From positions 135,001-199,000 of the forward strand of contig CP031740.1 of assembly GCA_022701275.1 (NCBI GenBank): a DNA stretch of 64,000 nucleotides, written 5' to 3'. How positions within the stretch are numbered: the stretch's first letter is position 1; every line of letters begins with the position of its first letter. Of the stretch, positions 54,072 through 62,992 are shown piece by piece. The stretch comes from Microcoleus vaginatus PCC 9802. Lineage in GTDB: Bacteria; Cyanobacteriota; Cyanobacteriia; Cyanobacteriales; Microcoleaceae. Under the pieces are notes generated by a model. The model searched no databases, was not told where the DNA came from, and was given only the letters and a program-made list of their open reading frames with translations. A program made the translations under genes and the position numbers.

Positions 54072-55709
54072 TCAAGATAACGGCTTATCTTCGCCGGATA
54101 CATTCTCAGACTTGGATTCATGGGCCGCTTGAGCAGCTTCTACTAGATCCGGAGGGGGGGGATTCGGGCGAATCAATTCCGGGTGTTCTCCCTCAGAAGA
54201 TGGTTTTTTATCTGTTGATTCGATCGAGATCACTGATACTGAAACCGTTTCCACCTGCACGCTCAACCCAGGTTCTCCCGGTACTTCTATCTCTACAGGC
54301 TGTGCCATTTCCACCACAGTCATTTCTATCGATGCTGCAGGGGCTTCTGCTTCCGGTACGCCTGCTGCTGGTTCCGGTTCACCAACCGCAGCCAGCGGTG
54401 TCTGGGTTTCCAGAGATACAGCAGGGGCTTCTGCTTGTAGTACGCCTGCTGCTGCTTCCGGTTCACCAACCGCAGCCAGCGGTGTCTGGATTTCAGCGGA
54501 CGATCGATCTTCGATCGGAGTTTCCCCTATTTTGTCAGAACTCGCGGTTTCTGTGGCCATCAAGTCGGCCATTGCTTCAACATCGTTGGGAAACGCCACT
54601 CCAAGACTTGTTTCAACAGCAGTGTTGCTACTTTCGGCTGCCACTTCCGCAGCCACCTCGGCTAATTCGGATTCGAGAATTTGGTCGATACCCGCTGCAG
54701 GAGTTGCCGTTATTTTAGATTCAGGTACGATCGATTCTGGAGTCGCTGAAGGTTTTGGCGTCTGGGGAGTTGCATCAGACTTGTTTTTACCCGCACCTCT
54801 TCCCAACATACCGCCGAGACTATTTTTGATATTGTCGAACAGACTTCCGAAACCGCCGGATTTTTTAGCTGGTTTAGGAGGAGTAGGAGGAGTTGGGGCC
54901 ACCGCCGCCGCCGCTGCCGCTGCCGCCTGCGACTCTTTAACGGCTGTCCTCCATTCTGTTTCCTCGTCAAAATCATCTGCTTCTGGCTGCTGTGGAAGCT
55001 GTGGCTGAGCCTCTGCTGGCTCCACACTTGGTGGAACGGCAATTTCAGAAATTTCTAGAGGTAGAGGTAGAGGAGTGAAACTGCTGGCTAATTCTGCTGG
55101 GGTTGGTGAAGTCTCAGCAGCAGGAGTTTCGACTGAAAACACGGGTATTTCTGCAATTGCAGGTGGTTTCGAGTCGGGGATTTTCAAGTCAGGGGCGATC
55201 GCACTTTCAGTCGTCGGAGCGATCGAACTTTCAGCAATAATTTCAGCTATGGGGGGAATCGCCGGCTGTTCCTCTAGCTTTACCTCGCTCTTATCCACAG
55301 CGGGTGCTGGAACCACATCCGTTTTCGGTTTGGGCGATCGAACAAACTTAGGTTTTTTCGCTGCGGGTTCTTTTTTCTTAGGAAACAAGCCCGCCAACAG
55401 TCCACCTGCAGCCCCCGGCAAAATTATCGACTGAGGAATCGGCGTTTGCTCAGCAACGGGGGTCACCTGCCGGCGCAAAGCCAGAGTTTCCCAGGCAAAC
55501 CAGCCCAACATCGCCACGCCGGCCATTTGACCAAGCAGGAGAGCACCAGTAATTCGTCCCGCACAAGCCCATAAAATTAACGCATAAAAAAGCCCTACCC
55601 CGCTCCAGGTAAAATCACTTTTGCGGTGCACTTCTGGAAAAAAGAACGCCGCCATGTAAATACTGAAGCTGCCTAGACCGACCGCCAACGCCAGAATGTA
55701 TGCAAGCAT
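54072..55709 (-). CDS. Ycf66-family protein with long Pro/Ala tail
   Basis: 545 residues. The N terminus (MLAYILALAVGLGSFSIYMAAFFFPEV, four hydrophobic segments in about 90 residues) is the Ycf66 membrane domain found in cyanobacteria and algal plastids. The rest is a Pro/Ala/Glu-rich tail of about 450 residues, with a duplicated TPLAAVGEPE segment. A coding duplication at 54330-54495 explains it. Function of Ycf66 is not established. Start ATG 55709. Confidence 0.88.
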   Translation of the reverse strand: MLAYILALAVGLGSFSIYMAAFFFPEVHRKSDFTWSGVGLFYALILWACAGRITGALLLGQMAGVAMLGWFAWETLALRRQVTPVAEQTPIPQSIILPGAAGGLLAGLFPKKKEPAAKKPKFVRSPKPKTDVVPAPAVDKSEVKLEEQPAIPPIAEIIAESSIAPTTESAIAPDLKIPDSKPPAIAEIPVFSVETPAAETSPTPAELASSFTPLPLPLEISEIAVPPSVEPAEAQPQLPQQPEADDFDEETEWRTAVKESQAAAAAAAAVAPTPPTPPKPAKKSGGFGSLFDNIKNSLGGMLGRGAGKNKSDATPQTPKPSATPESIVPESKITATPAAGIDQILESELAEVAAEVAAESSNTAVETSLGVAFPNDVEAMADLMATETASSDKIGETPIEDRSSAEIQTPLAAVGEPEAAAGVLQAEAPAVSLETQTPLAAVGEPEPAAGVPEAEAPAASIEMTVVEMAQPVEIEVPGEPGLSVQVETVSVSVISIESTDKKPSSEGEHPELIRPNPPPPDLVEAAQAAHESKSENVSGEDKPLS

Positions 55710-56081
55710 ATTGTCGGTACCTCCGCTGTGTCAAATAACTTCTACGCGCTAATTCTACCTTTGAGAGAGACTCAACGGCTTCTTTCTCTAGGACAATTCT
55801 TGATTTGGGGGGAAGTTCGGCAACGAACCGATGTAAGGAATTTAACACGCTCCACGGATGTTGACGGTAGAAGTGCGAGGAAAGATTTCCCACTCTCCCC
55901 CACTTCCCTACTGCCCATAACCCCCTATCCCCACACCCCCTATCCCCATCACCCCCTTCTCCGTGGTGATAGATGTCACTTAAACTATGCCCGTGCGATC
56001 GCACCAAGCGACTGAGGATGTTTATATGTTGTAGGTGTAAGAGGAATTATGCCCTAGGGCATATGTAGTGGAGACAGTGCC
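55710..56081. other. Intergenic region with pyrimidine-rich stretch and repeat
   Basis: It holds copy 3 of the GTTCGGCAACGA repeat (55810-55846) and a strongly strand-biased C/T-rich block (55888-55965). No gene supported. Confidence 0.5.
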
Positions 56082-56264
56082 ATGTTAGAAAAACTATTGT
56101 TAGCTGCCGGCTTAACCTTATCGCTTCACATATTTCCCGGACTCAGCACTTCGGCGCCGTTACCGAAAAATTTGGTATTGCGAGCGAGCGATCGCCCGGC
56201 TCAAACCCAGAAAGTTCCCATTGTTGCAGTACCTGCGGCCCTCAAGCCAAACGTCCAATCCTAA
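56082..56264 (+). CDS. Small exported hypothetical protein
   Basis: 60 residues. A signal peptide (MLEKLLLAAGLTLSLHIFPGL) precedes a mature part of about 38 residues with no Cys. The GTGGAGACAGTGCC upstream gives a weak ribosome site. Function unknown; may be a real small periplasmic protein or chance. Confidence 0.5.
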   Translation: MLEKLLLAAGLTLSLHIFPGLSTSAPLPKNLVLRASDRPAQTQKVPIVAVPAALKPNVQS

Positions 56265-56637
56265 TGATACGTGCCCGATCATACGTGCAAGTGCGATCGG
56301 ACTTACGCAGAGCCTTTCTAATATTTTTTTCGAGCTGTTCTCTTTTTTATGTGACTGTTCACAACTCATCAGTTTGTAGTCAGGGCTTTAGTCCTCATTA
56401 ATATCACCTAATAAGGACTAAAGCCCTTACTACAAACCGTAGCCAAATAATTAGTAGCAGATAGAACATTAATTCCCATAACATACTAAACAAATCTCAA
56501 CATTAGGTTGTGTCATAGACACATTCAAACCTTAAAAAACTTGGGAAACCTTGAATAAAGGCTCAAAATAGATATATGATGTCAGATTGAGCTCAAAGCT
56601 AATAAGCACATTGACTATTAAATCAAGGAAAGTGAAA
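56265..56637. other. Intergenic region with a long palindrome
   Basis: No gene. It contains the palindrome at 56372-56437 and an AT-rich leader for the DUF6918-like gene. Confidence 0.5.
56372..56437. repeat. Palindrome with 24-bp arms (AGGGCTTTAGTCCT type)
   Basis: Arms at 56372-56395 and 56414-56437 match with one mismatch, loop 18 bases. Core AGGGCTTTAGTCCT. A diverged relative is embedded in the nickel permease gene (57688-57772). Confidence 0.85.
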
Positions 56638-57075
56638 ATGGGACTTAGTGATATTCTCTTGAATGAAAACCACAGAGAAACTTTTGTTGATGACTGTGTA
56701 AAGTTGATAGACCAACAAGTTGCAGCAGCGCCCGGATTGGGTGGTATGGCTCTTAAAGCTGCCTACTCTACTGTCAAGGGGATACGGGCTGACTATTGCG
56801 CCCAAGTCGTCGATCAACTTCTGCCAGAAATCTCGATCGCACTCGATCCGATGTGGACTGAAGCGGTAAACAATGGCAACCCAGTCCAATATTTTGCTGA
56901 AAGAAAAGCTGAAGTAGCACACGAATTGCTCCAGATAAGTGACAAAAGGGTCGAGAAAAGCACAAGATCCGTTGTTAAAGGCGCCTATGCCAAACTCCGC
57001 CCCTCAGCTAAGACTTACGTAGAAAAGGGAGTACCGGATTTAGCCGAAATTATTAATAAACATAGTGCGGCCTGA
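56638..57075 (+). CDS. DUF6918-like conserved hypothetical protein
   Basis: 145 residues, helical, soluble, MGLSDILLNENHRETFVDDC start. It matches the pattern of a cyanobacterial hypothetical family (DUF6918 as I recall). AAGGA upstream supports ATG 56638. A hairpin at 57108-57140 follows. Function unknown. Confidence 0.72.
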   Translation: MGLSDILLNENHRETFVDDCVKLIDQQVAAAPGLGGMALKAAYSTVKGIRADYCAQVVDQLLPEISIALDPMWTEAVNNGNPVQYFAERKAEVAHELLQISDKRVEKSTRSVVKGAYAKLRPSAKTYVEKGVPDLAEIINKHSAA

Positions 57076-57107
57076 TAAGTGAGCAACGGCTAAAAAACAG
57101 GATAGCC

Positions 57108-57140
57108 AGATACCCGGCTTCTTCTAGAAATCGGGTATCT
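57108..57140 (+). terminator. AGATACCCG hairpin
   Basis: AGATACCCG (57108-57116) and CGGGTATCT (57132-57140) with a 15-base loop that itself contains TTCTAGAA. Followed by AAAATC; terminator-like for the preceding gene. Confidence 0.55.
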
Positions 57141-57195
57141 AAAATCAGACTTATTCGTCAGTTGGTAGTTAGGAGGGAGAGTCCTAATTTTATAC

Positions 57196-58698
57196 TTATC
57201 CATTGCCAATTACCCACTGATTTGCAGCCAATATTTTCAACATCGCCTGTCCGGTAATTCCCAACCCCAAAAACATTACAAACATCGCACTAATCGCCGG
57301 CAGAAATTTGACTGCTGTTATCTGTTTTGGCAATTTATCAAAATTTCGTTTGGCATAAACTAAGATTAATCCGATCGCACTCAGCACTAAAGCCAATCCC
57401 AAACTAAACGCTACCACTAACGTCATTCCCAAACCAACATTGCCCAAAGCCGACGCGCTCAACAGCATCACCAAAGCGGAAGGACAAGGCAACAAACCGC
57501 CGGAAATTCCCAACGCTAATAAGCTTTTCCAAGTAATGGGAGAACCGTCAGTACCAGGTGGCAAATGGGAGTGAAGGCGGCCGTCTCCGTGATCGTGGTA
57601 GTGGTGAGATATATCGGGTTTTACAGGTTTAAATTCTCTCTCCCAACTTCCCCTACTCAAAAGATTCACTGGTTCTTCACATTCCGCAGTAAGGACTTTA
57701 CTCCTTAAAAACCAGTTTTTATTAAAAATTTTAAGTTTGATTTTTTTGAGAACTTCAGTCCTCACTACCAACCTAGTCTTAATTTTTGATAAGAGTAAGT
57801 TAAACCCGATTACGGCTACTAATAAACCAGAGATTAAACTCAGCCAAGGATCTAATTTTTCCGGGTCGATCAAGTTAGAAGCAAACAAAGTAATTCCGCC
57901 CACAGCAAACACGCCGGCAGTGTGAGTAATTGTAGTGGTCGCTGCTAGAAATAAAGCGTGTACCGGAGTAGCCCGCGAACCAACTAAATAAGCGCCGACT
58001 ATGGTTTTTCCGTGTCCGGGCGACATCGCGTGCACGCATCCCCAAGCAAATGCTCCCGCTACTGCTAGCAGTAAACTCCAACCTGAATCCCAGATAGATT
58101 CCTTTCCTGCTAACAAAAAGTCGCGGTTTTGTGGCGTAAACACAAAGCTTTTTACAGCACCCGCTTGTACAATCGTAGCTTGGCAGCTAGCTGTCGGAAC
58201 TCCGGGCAAAAACAGATTGTAATTAATCCGCAATTTCTCTAGTTTGGAGATGGAAATTGAGTCAGGTAAACCGGGGGTTTTATCTTGAGAAGGTGCGGGC
58301 CAGGTGTAGTCTAAAATTAAGGTGCTGTGGGTATTGGGCTGCTGGATAACACTGGCGCTTTTAGCTGCTATTTCTAGCGGTTTTACTGCTACCGAGCCTT
58401 GAAGGTTGCTACTGTTGGTGAGGCGAATTTGTTGGCTAAAAAACTTTTCTAGCTGTGTTTGGTGGCTGCGAACTTCAGCAGGTTGTAGCTGGCTGTCTCG
58501 ATTGTCGTCGGCGAAGTTTGTTAAGCCGGTTGGGAAAGTTAATGTTATTTCGGTTTGCAAATCGTTGACTACTATTTCTGCTACGGATAAGTCTGACCAG
58601 TGCGAGTAAACTGGTCTAGTTGAGGTTGTTAGTAACAAGGAAAGTGTCAGAAAAAATAGGAGAAATAATTTTGAAATTCGGTTCAGTTGGTACTGCAT
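57196..58698 (-). CDS. Nickel/cobalt transporter, NicO/RcnA-like
   Basis: 500 residues. An N-terminal signal segment and exported domain (about 1-200) precede the permease: AMSPGHGKTIVGAYL with the metal-binding His, a TTTITHTAGVFAVGG helix, a His/Asp-rich loop HHYHDHGDGRLHSH, then GISGGLLPCPSALVMLLSA. This moves Ni2+ or Co2+ across the membrane; direction is not fixed by sequence. A repeat-derived segment is embedded in the loop at about residues 309-337. Start ATG 58698. Cobalt links it loosely to cobQ, 3.5 kb away. Confidence 0.88.
   Translation of the reverse strand: MQYQLNRISKLFLLFFLTLSLLLTTSTRPVYSHWSDLSVAEIVVNDLQTEITLTFPTGLTNFADDNRDSQLQPAEVRSHQTQLEKFFSQQIRLTNSSNLQGSVAVKPLEIAAKSASVIQQPNTHSTLILDYTWPAPSQDKTPGLPDSISISKLEKLRINYNLFLPGVPTASCQATIVQAGAVKSFVFTPQNRDFLLAGKESIWDSGWSLLLAVAGAFAWGCVHAMSPGHGKTIVGAYLVGSRATPVHALFLAATTTITHTAGVFAVGGITLFASNLIDPEKLDPWLSLISGLLVAVIGFNLLLSKIKTRLVVRTEVLKKIKLKIFNKNWFLRSKVLTAECEEPVNLLSRGSWEREFKPVKPDISHHYHDHGDGRLHSHLPPGTDGSPITWKSLLALGISGGLLPCPSALVMLLSASALGNVGLGMTLVVAFSLGLALVLSAIGLILVYAKRNFDKLPKQITAVKFLPAISAMFVMFLGLGITGQAMLKILAANQWVIGNG
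57688..57772. repeat. Palindromic repeat relic inside the permease gene
   Basis: TAAGGACTTTACTCCTTA and CTTCAGTCCTCACTACC, the same kind of arms as 56372-56437, flank an AT-rich middle. It is read in frame (VLKKIKLKIFNKNWFLRSKVL), giving a Lys-rich loop. Confidence 0.6.
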
Positions 58699-58779
58699 AA
58701 ATACATTTTTATCGGTATCTTTTTTGGTTGTTTGTGATTTTTTATGCGCGCGATATTTTCGTGAGTCTCACAGTCCGCC

Positions 58780-58859
58780 AGGGGTTGAAACCCCTGTCTA
58801 ATAGCGAAAGTCGGTTTCAACCGACTAAAAGATTTTCTACTTTTTAGTGAAATCTTTTA
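58780..58859. repeat. Double hairpin repeat, copy B, plus third stem
   Basis: AGGGGTT-AACCCCT (58780-58795) and AGTCGGTT-AACCGACT (58809-58826) as in copy A, followed by AAAAGATTT/AAATCTTTT (58827-58859). Confidence 0.75.
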
Positions 58860-58940
58860 GTCCTATGCAACAGGGCTTAAGCTTTTAGCCAAGAGTTGAA
58901 ACCACTGGTGGGCTGGGGGAGTTGCAGCTATTAGCTAATC

Positions 58941-60347
58941 TCAAAATTCATAACTTCCCAAACCCAATGCTTGGCGAGCTCGATCGTCAAAACTCGGGTC
59001 AATTTCCTTGGACTTTTGAAAATAAGCGCGAGATTCAGCATCCTTACCTAAAGTCCGGGCGATCGCACCAGCCCGGTAAAACATCCCCGCATCGCGAATG
59101 CCCGATCGCACTATTTCCGCCATCACTCGATCGGCCTTTTGCCATTCACCAGCGGCGGAAAGCGCCCAAGCCAAAGTATCCAACGTCACAGCATCCCGCC
59201 GAATTTTCACCTCCTCCTGCATTAACGCCAGCGCTTCCGTTACATCCTGCGATCGACCTTTTTCCAGCAGCAAACTTGCCAAATCCCTGCGGTGTCCGAA
59301 ACCGCCAGATCCAGAAACCTGTTCCTGTCGCAGCCCCGCTTCTGCTTTGTCGCGAAGTCGCCGGGATTCGATCGCATCTCCCTGCAAATCCTTCACCCTC
59401 GCCATACCGCGATCGACAATGCGATCGAACACAGTCTCAACCCCGCCAGAATAAGCAGAAACCTTGCTGTAATAGCCTTCCGCCTCCCGATAATTGCCCT
59501 GCCGCGTCTCCAAATCCGCCAAATAAATCAGCGCCAGCGGGTATCGCGGCACCAACCGCAGCGCCTCCAAAAACAGCGCTTTCGCCTGCACAAACTGCCC
59601 GCGACGCGCGTAAAATCGACCCAAGAGCGAGCGGGCCCGCGCCGAACCAGCAACCTCTCCCGGTTCCTCCGCCACCATTGCTTGGCGGTAATCCTGCAAA
59701 ACCTCAGCATCTCGGCCCTGAGACTCTCTCACTAAAGCTCTCAAAGTGAGAGAACCCAAGTTGGGAATCCGTTTAACTAAGGCTTCTGCGGCTACATTTG
59801 CCTCGCTCACTTTACCCATCGCTAAGTGAGATGTAACTGAAAGGGCGATCGCCTCTTCATTGTCAAAACCCACCTGTTTAGCAAAGCGCAAAGCAGTAGC
59901 AAAATCGTGTCTGGCCTCGGCAATTCGAGCTAAAACTAACAGCGCACCTTTGTTGTCAAAAGGCAAATCGGCGATCGACCTTTGAGCCGCCTGTTCTGCC
60001 AATAAAAACCAACCTCCCTCCCCAGTAGCGCGAGCCATTTTTAAATAAGATCCCGCCAGTGCCGCCCGGTTCAAACCGCTGCGGGAATCAACGGCCAACC
60101 GCTGCTGGTAAAAAGCAATCTCTTGCTGAATTGCTTCCTTTTTATTGGGATTATTTCTCAAACTTTCCGAGAAATGATAGCGGTAACTAGCGTCTAGATT
60201 CGCCGGACTATTGTTATAAAGTTTATCTGAAATAAAACGCAAATTAGGAGGTAAATTCACTACTACCATCCCAACTAAAGGAACTACTATCAGCAGCCAC
60301 CACGAGAAAATATCCGATTTTATTTCCGGTTTAGTCTTAGTTTTCAT
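58941..60347 (-). CDS. TPR protein with N-terminal membrane anchor
   Basis: 468 residues. One hydrophobic helix (about 15-31, SWWLLIVVPLVGMVVVNL) is followed by at least six degenerate TPR units, for example FYARRGQFVQAKALFLEALRLVPRYPLALIYLADLETRQGNYREAEGYY. It is likely a periplasmic- or cytosol-facing scaffold. Start ATG 60347. It lies 102 bases downstream of the DUF4331 gene on the same strand, possibly cotranscribed. Confidence 0.85.
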   Translation of the reverse strand: MKTKTKPEIKSDIFSWWLLIVVPLVGMVVVNLPPNLRFISDKLYNNSPANLDASYRYHFSESLRNNPNKKEAIQQEIAFYQQRLAVDSRSGLNRAALAGSYLKMARATGEGGWFLLAEQAAQRSIADLPFDNKGALLVLARIAEARHDFATALRFAKQVGFDNEEAIALSVTSHLAMGKVSEANVAAEALVKRIPNLGSLTLRALVRESQGRDAEVLQDYRQAMVAEEPGEVAGSARARSLLGRFYARRGQFVQAKALFLEALRLVPRYPLALIYLADLETRQGNYREAEGYYSKVSAYSGGVETVFDRIVDRGMARVKDLQGDAIESRRLRDKAEAGLRQEQVSGSGGFGHRRDLASLLLEKGRSQDVTEALALMQEEVKIRRDAVTLDTLAWALSAAGEWQKADRVMAEIVRSGIRDAGMFYRAGAIARTLGKDAESRAYFQKSKEIDPSFDDRARQALGLGSYEF

Positions 60348-60449
60348 ACATCCGCGTTAATCAGCGTTCATCTGCGGTTAAAAAAAGGATTTTACATCTG
60401 TCATTAGTCAGTAAACCCTGACTAATGACAGATGACTAATGACTAATCA

Positions 60450-61664
60450 CTAATTAGGCTCAGCCAAATAAGGAAAACTCGGTTCTAAAGGTTTGTGTCC
60501 CTGAGCCGGATTTCCCGGAGTTCCGTTATATGAAACGTTATCGCTAACCGGAGAACCCACCAAAGCTCCCAGAGTGATATCCACAACGTCATCCATAGGC
60601 AAACGACCTCCGATCAAGCTTCCTTGAGCATTTGTAGCGCTAGCGTAGCCGCTGCGTTTTGTGGTATCGATCCGCATGACATCGGGTAAGAAAGCTCCGG
60701 CGATCGCATTTGGATCGACATTATCCCGACCGTCCAAAAGATCGAGAGCATTCAGAGTAGCAACAGCTTCCTGCCGCACCGGAGCAGCAGCAGGGCTCAA
60801 ATCCAATCTCGGAGGAATATTATTGAATGCTTCCAGGAAGTCGGGAGTAACTATCAAACCCTCATTAATTAGAGGTCTCGCCAATCGCTCAAACTGTTTG
60901 AAACCACCCGCTCCATCCCGGATCGAAACAGTTGACCAAACATCAAAAGTATTCGCCCCAGTTCCTGCTTGCAAAAACGCTTTCGGAACGCGCACAGCAA
61001 TTGAATTGACGTTGTAACCTTTAGTAAAGTCGATCGCTTGATTCGGTTCCCTGAAACCTACTTTCGGGCCCATTCCCAAAGCTCCAGCGCGGGCTCGGAA
61101 AAATTGTTCCACATCCAAGAAAAACGGGTCTTCCCGTAAACCGGCAAATACAGTCAAGTTAGAACCGCCCACAGGTACTGTATTCAAAACAGGATTAGAA
61201 TTCAGCGGAGTTGTGGCAATTAACCCGCCGTTAACTGTAGTCTTAGCAACAGTCTCCGTGCCGTTGCGAATAACAGTTACAGCTACCGCTTGCATACCTC
61301 TATTGTTAGGCGGACTGAAGGCAAACCGCAAGATAATATCGGAGCGTCCAGTAGGTGTAGAATTCACGTCACCTACCTGCGTGATGTGAAATTGGTAGAG
61401 GGCTGTAGTGCTGAAATAATATTGAAAACGGGCTAGAGACCTGGGATTTGAATTCATGGTAAATACTAAATCCCCCTCCGCAGCACCGGGGTTTTGGTCT
61501 TTTTCGCGATATACGAACACGTCAGTTAAATTGACAGCGCGACCTTTGATATCTACTTCGCCGTCGTCGTGGTCGGAAGCGACAATTATCGCTGGAGTTA
61601 ATAGAGCAATTAGAGCTACTTCAATAGCTAGTATGGTTCGGCGAATTTTTTTTGTGAGCTTCAC
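60450..61664 (-). CDS. DUF4331 domain protein, exported
   Basis: 404 residues. A signal peptide (KIRRTILAIEVALIALLTPAIIVA) leads into a SDHDDGE start and DUF4331 features: NLTDVFVYREK, then VFAGLREDPFFLDVEQFF, then GRLPMDDVVDITLGAL. Family proteins are secreted and of unknown function. GTG 61664 (KLTKKIRR) was chosen for the typical positively charged signal start; the frame opens at 61700. An ECF sigma gene is divergent from it. Confidence 0.88.
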   Translation of the reverse strand: MKLTKKIRRTILAIEVALIALLTPAIIVASDHDDGEVDIKGRAVNLTDVFVYREKDQNPGAAEGDLVFTMNSNPRSLARFQYYFSTTALYQFHITQVGDVNSTPTGRSDIILRFAFSPPNNRGMQAVAVTVIRNGTETVAKTTVNGGLIATTPLNSNPVLNTVPVGGSNLTVFAGLREDPFFLDVEQFFRARAGALGMGPKVGFREPNQAIDFTKGYNVNSIAVRVPKAFLQAGTGANTFDVWSTVSIRDGAGGFKQFERLARPLINEGLIVTPDFLEAFNNIPPRLDLSPAAAPVRQEAVATLNALDLLDGRDNVDPNAIAGAFLPDVMRIDTTKRSGYASATNAQGSLIGGRLPMDDVVDITLGALVGSPVSDNVSYNGTPGNPAQGHKPLEPSFPYLAEPN

Positions 61665-62282
61665 TCTTAGCACCTGTATTTCAATGATATTTTTGCACAA
61701 ATCAATGGTAAAGAACCTGCCTTCGCGGGTTTTACTTTTGGAGCAACAGGTTGAAATCTGTCAACCTCTCGGGCTTTTGCGCTGTTGCTGAGCCTTCTCC
61801 TATTGGTGGTATACGAAGGTTTGGCGATTTTGGATCTGTGCTGCAAGGTTAATTTATGTAAAAAAGTGCGTTATTAAGGATTTATTCGTTCCCCGAGTAT
61901 TCTTGGGAATGCCTGCTCGGAGACAGAGCCTCCCTCGATCCAGTAGAGCCAGAGCCTCGCTTATATGAATTTCCAGGCTCTTCTTGGGAGCGAGCGAGAG
62001 ATTGGGAACGAGTGAATAGCGCGGTTTTGACTCTTCAGGCTCACGGCATTTCTCCGTTCTGCATAAAGCGGATTGCTAAGTCTGAAAAAATCACTAATTC
62101 GGTGATAAAATTCAAGATGACTTGGGATTTTTAAAATTCAAAGCACGACAAAATTAGGCCGAAAAGGCATACTCTAGCTGGTACCCCCAACTTCAAACTT
62201 ACAATTATGTTCTGTAGGGATATACGCCGAATTTTTAATTTTGGATCTGTGCAGTCAAAACAAAAATTTTCGGTACACTGAG
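61665..62282. other. 618-bp divergent region between DUF4331 and the sigma gene
   Basis: No gene. It contains the 15-base direct repeat ATTTTGGATCTGTGC at 61827-61841 and 62238-62252, and a 124-bp element at 61887-62010. Both neighbouring promoters should be here. Confidence 0.55.
61887..62010. repeat. MITE-like element bounded by CGTTCCC/GGGAACG
   Basis: 124 bp with 7-bp terminal inverted repeats (CGTTCCC at 61887-61893, GGGAACG at 62004-62010) and internal GGCTC-type motifs. It resembles the widespread cyanobacterial CGTTCCCAGGCTCTGCC repeat in diverged form. Confidence 0.55.
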
Positions 62283-62849
62283 ATGACAGGCCAGAAGTCA
62301 GGCGATGAATCGCTGCTTTTAGTGCAGATTGCCCGGAAAGACCAAACGGCATTAGCTAAACTTTACGATCGCTACGGTCGCCCAAGTTACGCTCTCGCTT
62401 ACAAAATCCTGGGTTCGGTAGAAGAAGCTGAAGAAGTGGTACTCGATGTTTTTTCCCAAATTTGGCAAAAAGCAGCAACTTACGATCCTTCTCGCAGTCG
62501 AGCAGATACCTGGTTGTTCATGCTGACCCGCAGTCGTTCCCTCGATCGGCTGCGATCTGTGCAGCGAACAGTCCGGGCTGCTGAAGCTTGTCTGGAAGAG
62601 GCTAAAGTACCCATCTTTAGCGTTGCAGAACCGATGGAAGATGCAATGTTTAAAGAACGCCGCGAACAAGTCAAAGCGGCCTTAGAAAAACTGCCAAAGG
62701 AACAGCAACAGGCGATCGAACTCGCCTACTACCAAGGATTGACTTGCGCGGCGATCGCGGCTAAAACTGGTATCCCGACAGGTACAATCAAAACCAGAAT
62801 TCGGTTGGGTATTTCCAAATTGCGTCAGGCTTTGAGCGAACAATTTTAG
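62283..62849 (+). CDS. ECF-type RNA polymerase sigma factor
   Basis: 188 residues. Sigma region 2 (LAKLYDRYGRPSYALAYKILGSVEEAEEVVLDVFSQIW, then RSRADTWLFMLTRSRSLDRLR) and region 4 (EKLPKEQQQAIELAYYQGLTCAAIAAKTGIPTGTIKTRIRLGISKLR) are complete; region 3 is absent, as in group 4 (ECF) factors. It would direct polymerase to stress promoters. ATG 62283 chosen; the frame from 62241 adds 14 residues. It is followed 143 bases later by a ChrR-like anti-sigma, so the pair should be cotranscribed. Confidence 0.93.
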   Translation: MTGQKSGDESLLLVQIARKDQTALAKLYDRYGRPSYALAYKILGSVEEAEEVVLDVFSQIWQKAATYDPSRSRADTWLFMLTRSRSLDRLRSVQRTVRAAEACLEEAKVPIFSVAEPMEDAMFKERREQVKAALEKLPKEQQQAIELAYYQGLTCAAIAAKTGIPTGTIKTRIRLGISKLRQALSEQF

Positions 62850-62992
62850 ATGGTCAAAAAACACAATTTAAGTTGTTTAACATCAATCTAAAATTGTGGC
62901 ATCTCCAATCATCCATCTTGAGTGCGAGGGCAGCAGACAATCTCAAATTTAAAATCAACTTAGGCGCAATTACAATTATTGGCGAAAAACAG

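Noticed and set aside
54200..55434. Plus-strand frames opposite the Ycf66 tail
   Set aside because: The low-complexity Pro/Ala tail gives open frames in several phases; the Ycf66 N terminus fixes the true strand.
59098..59735. Plus-strand frames opposite the TPR gene
   Set aside because: The minus-strand TPR pattern is clear and these frames have no homology.
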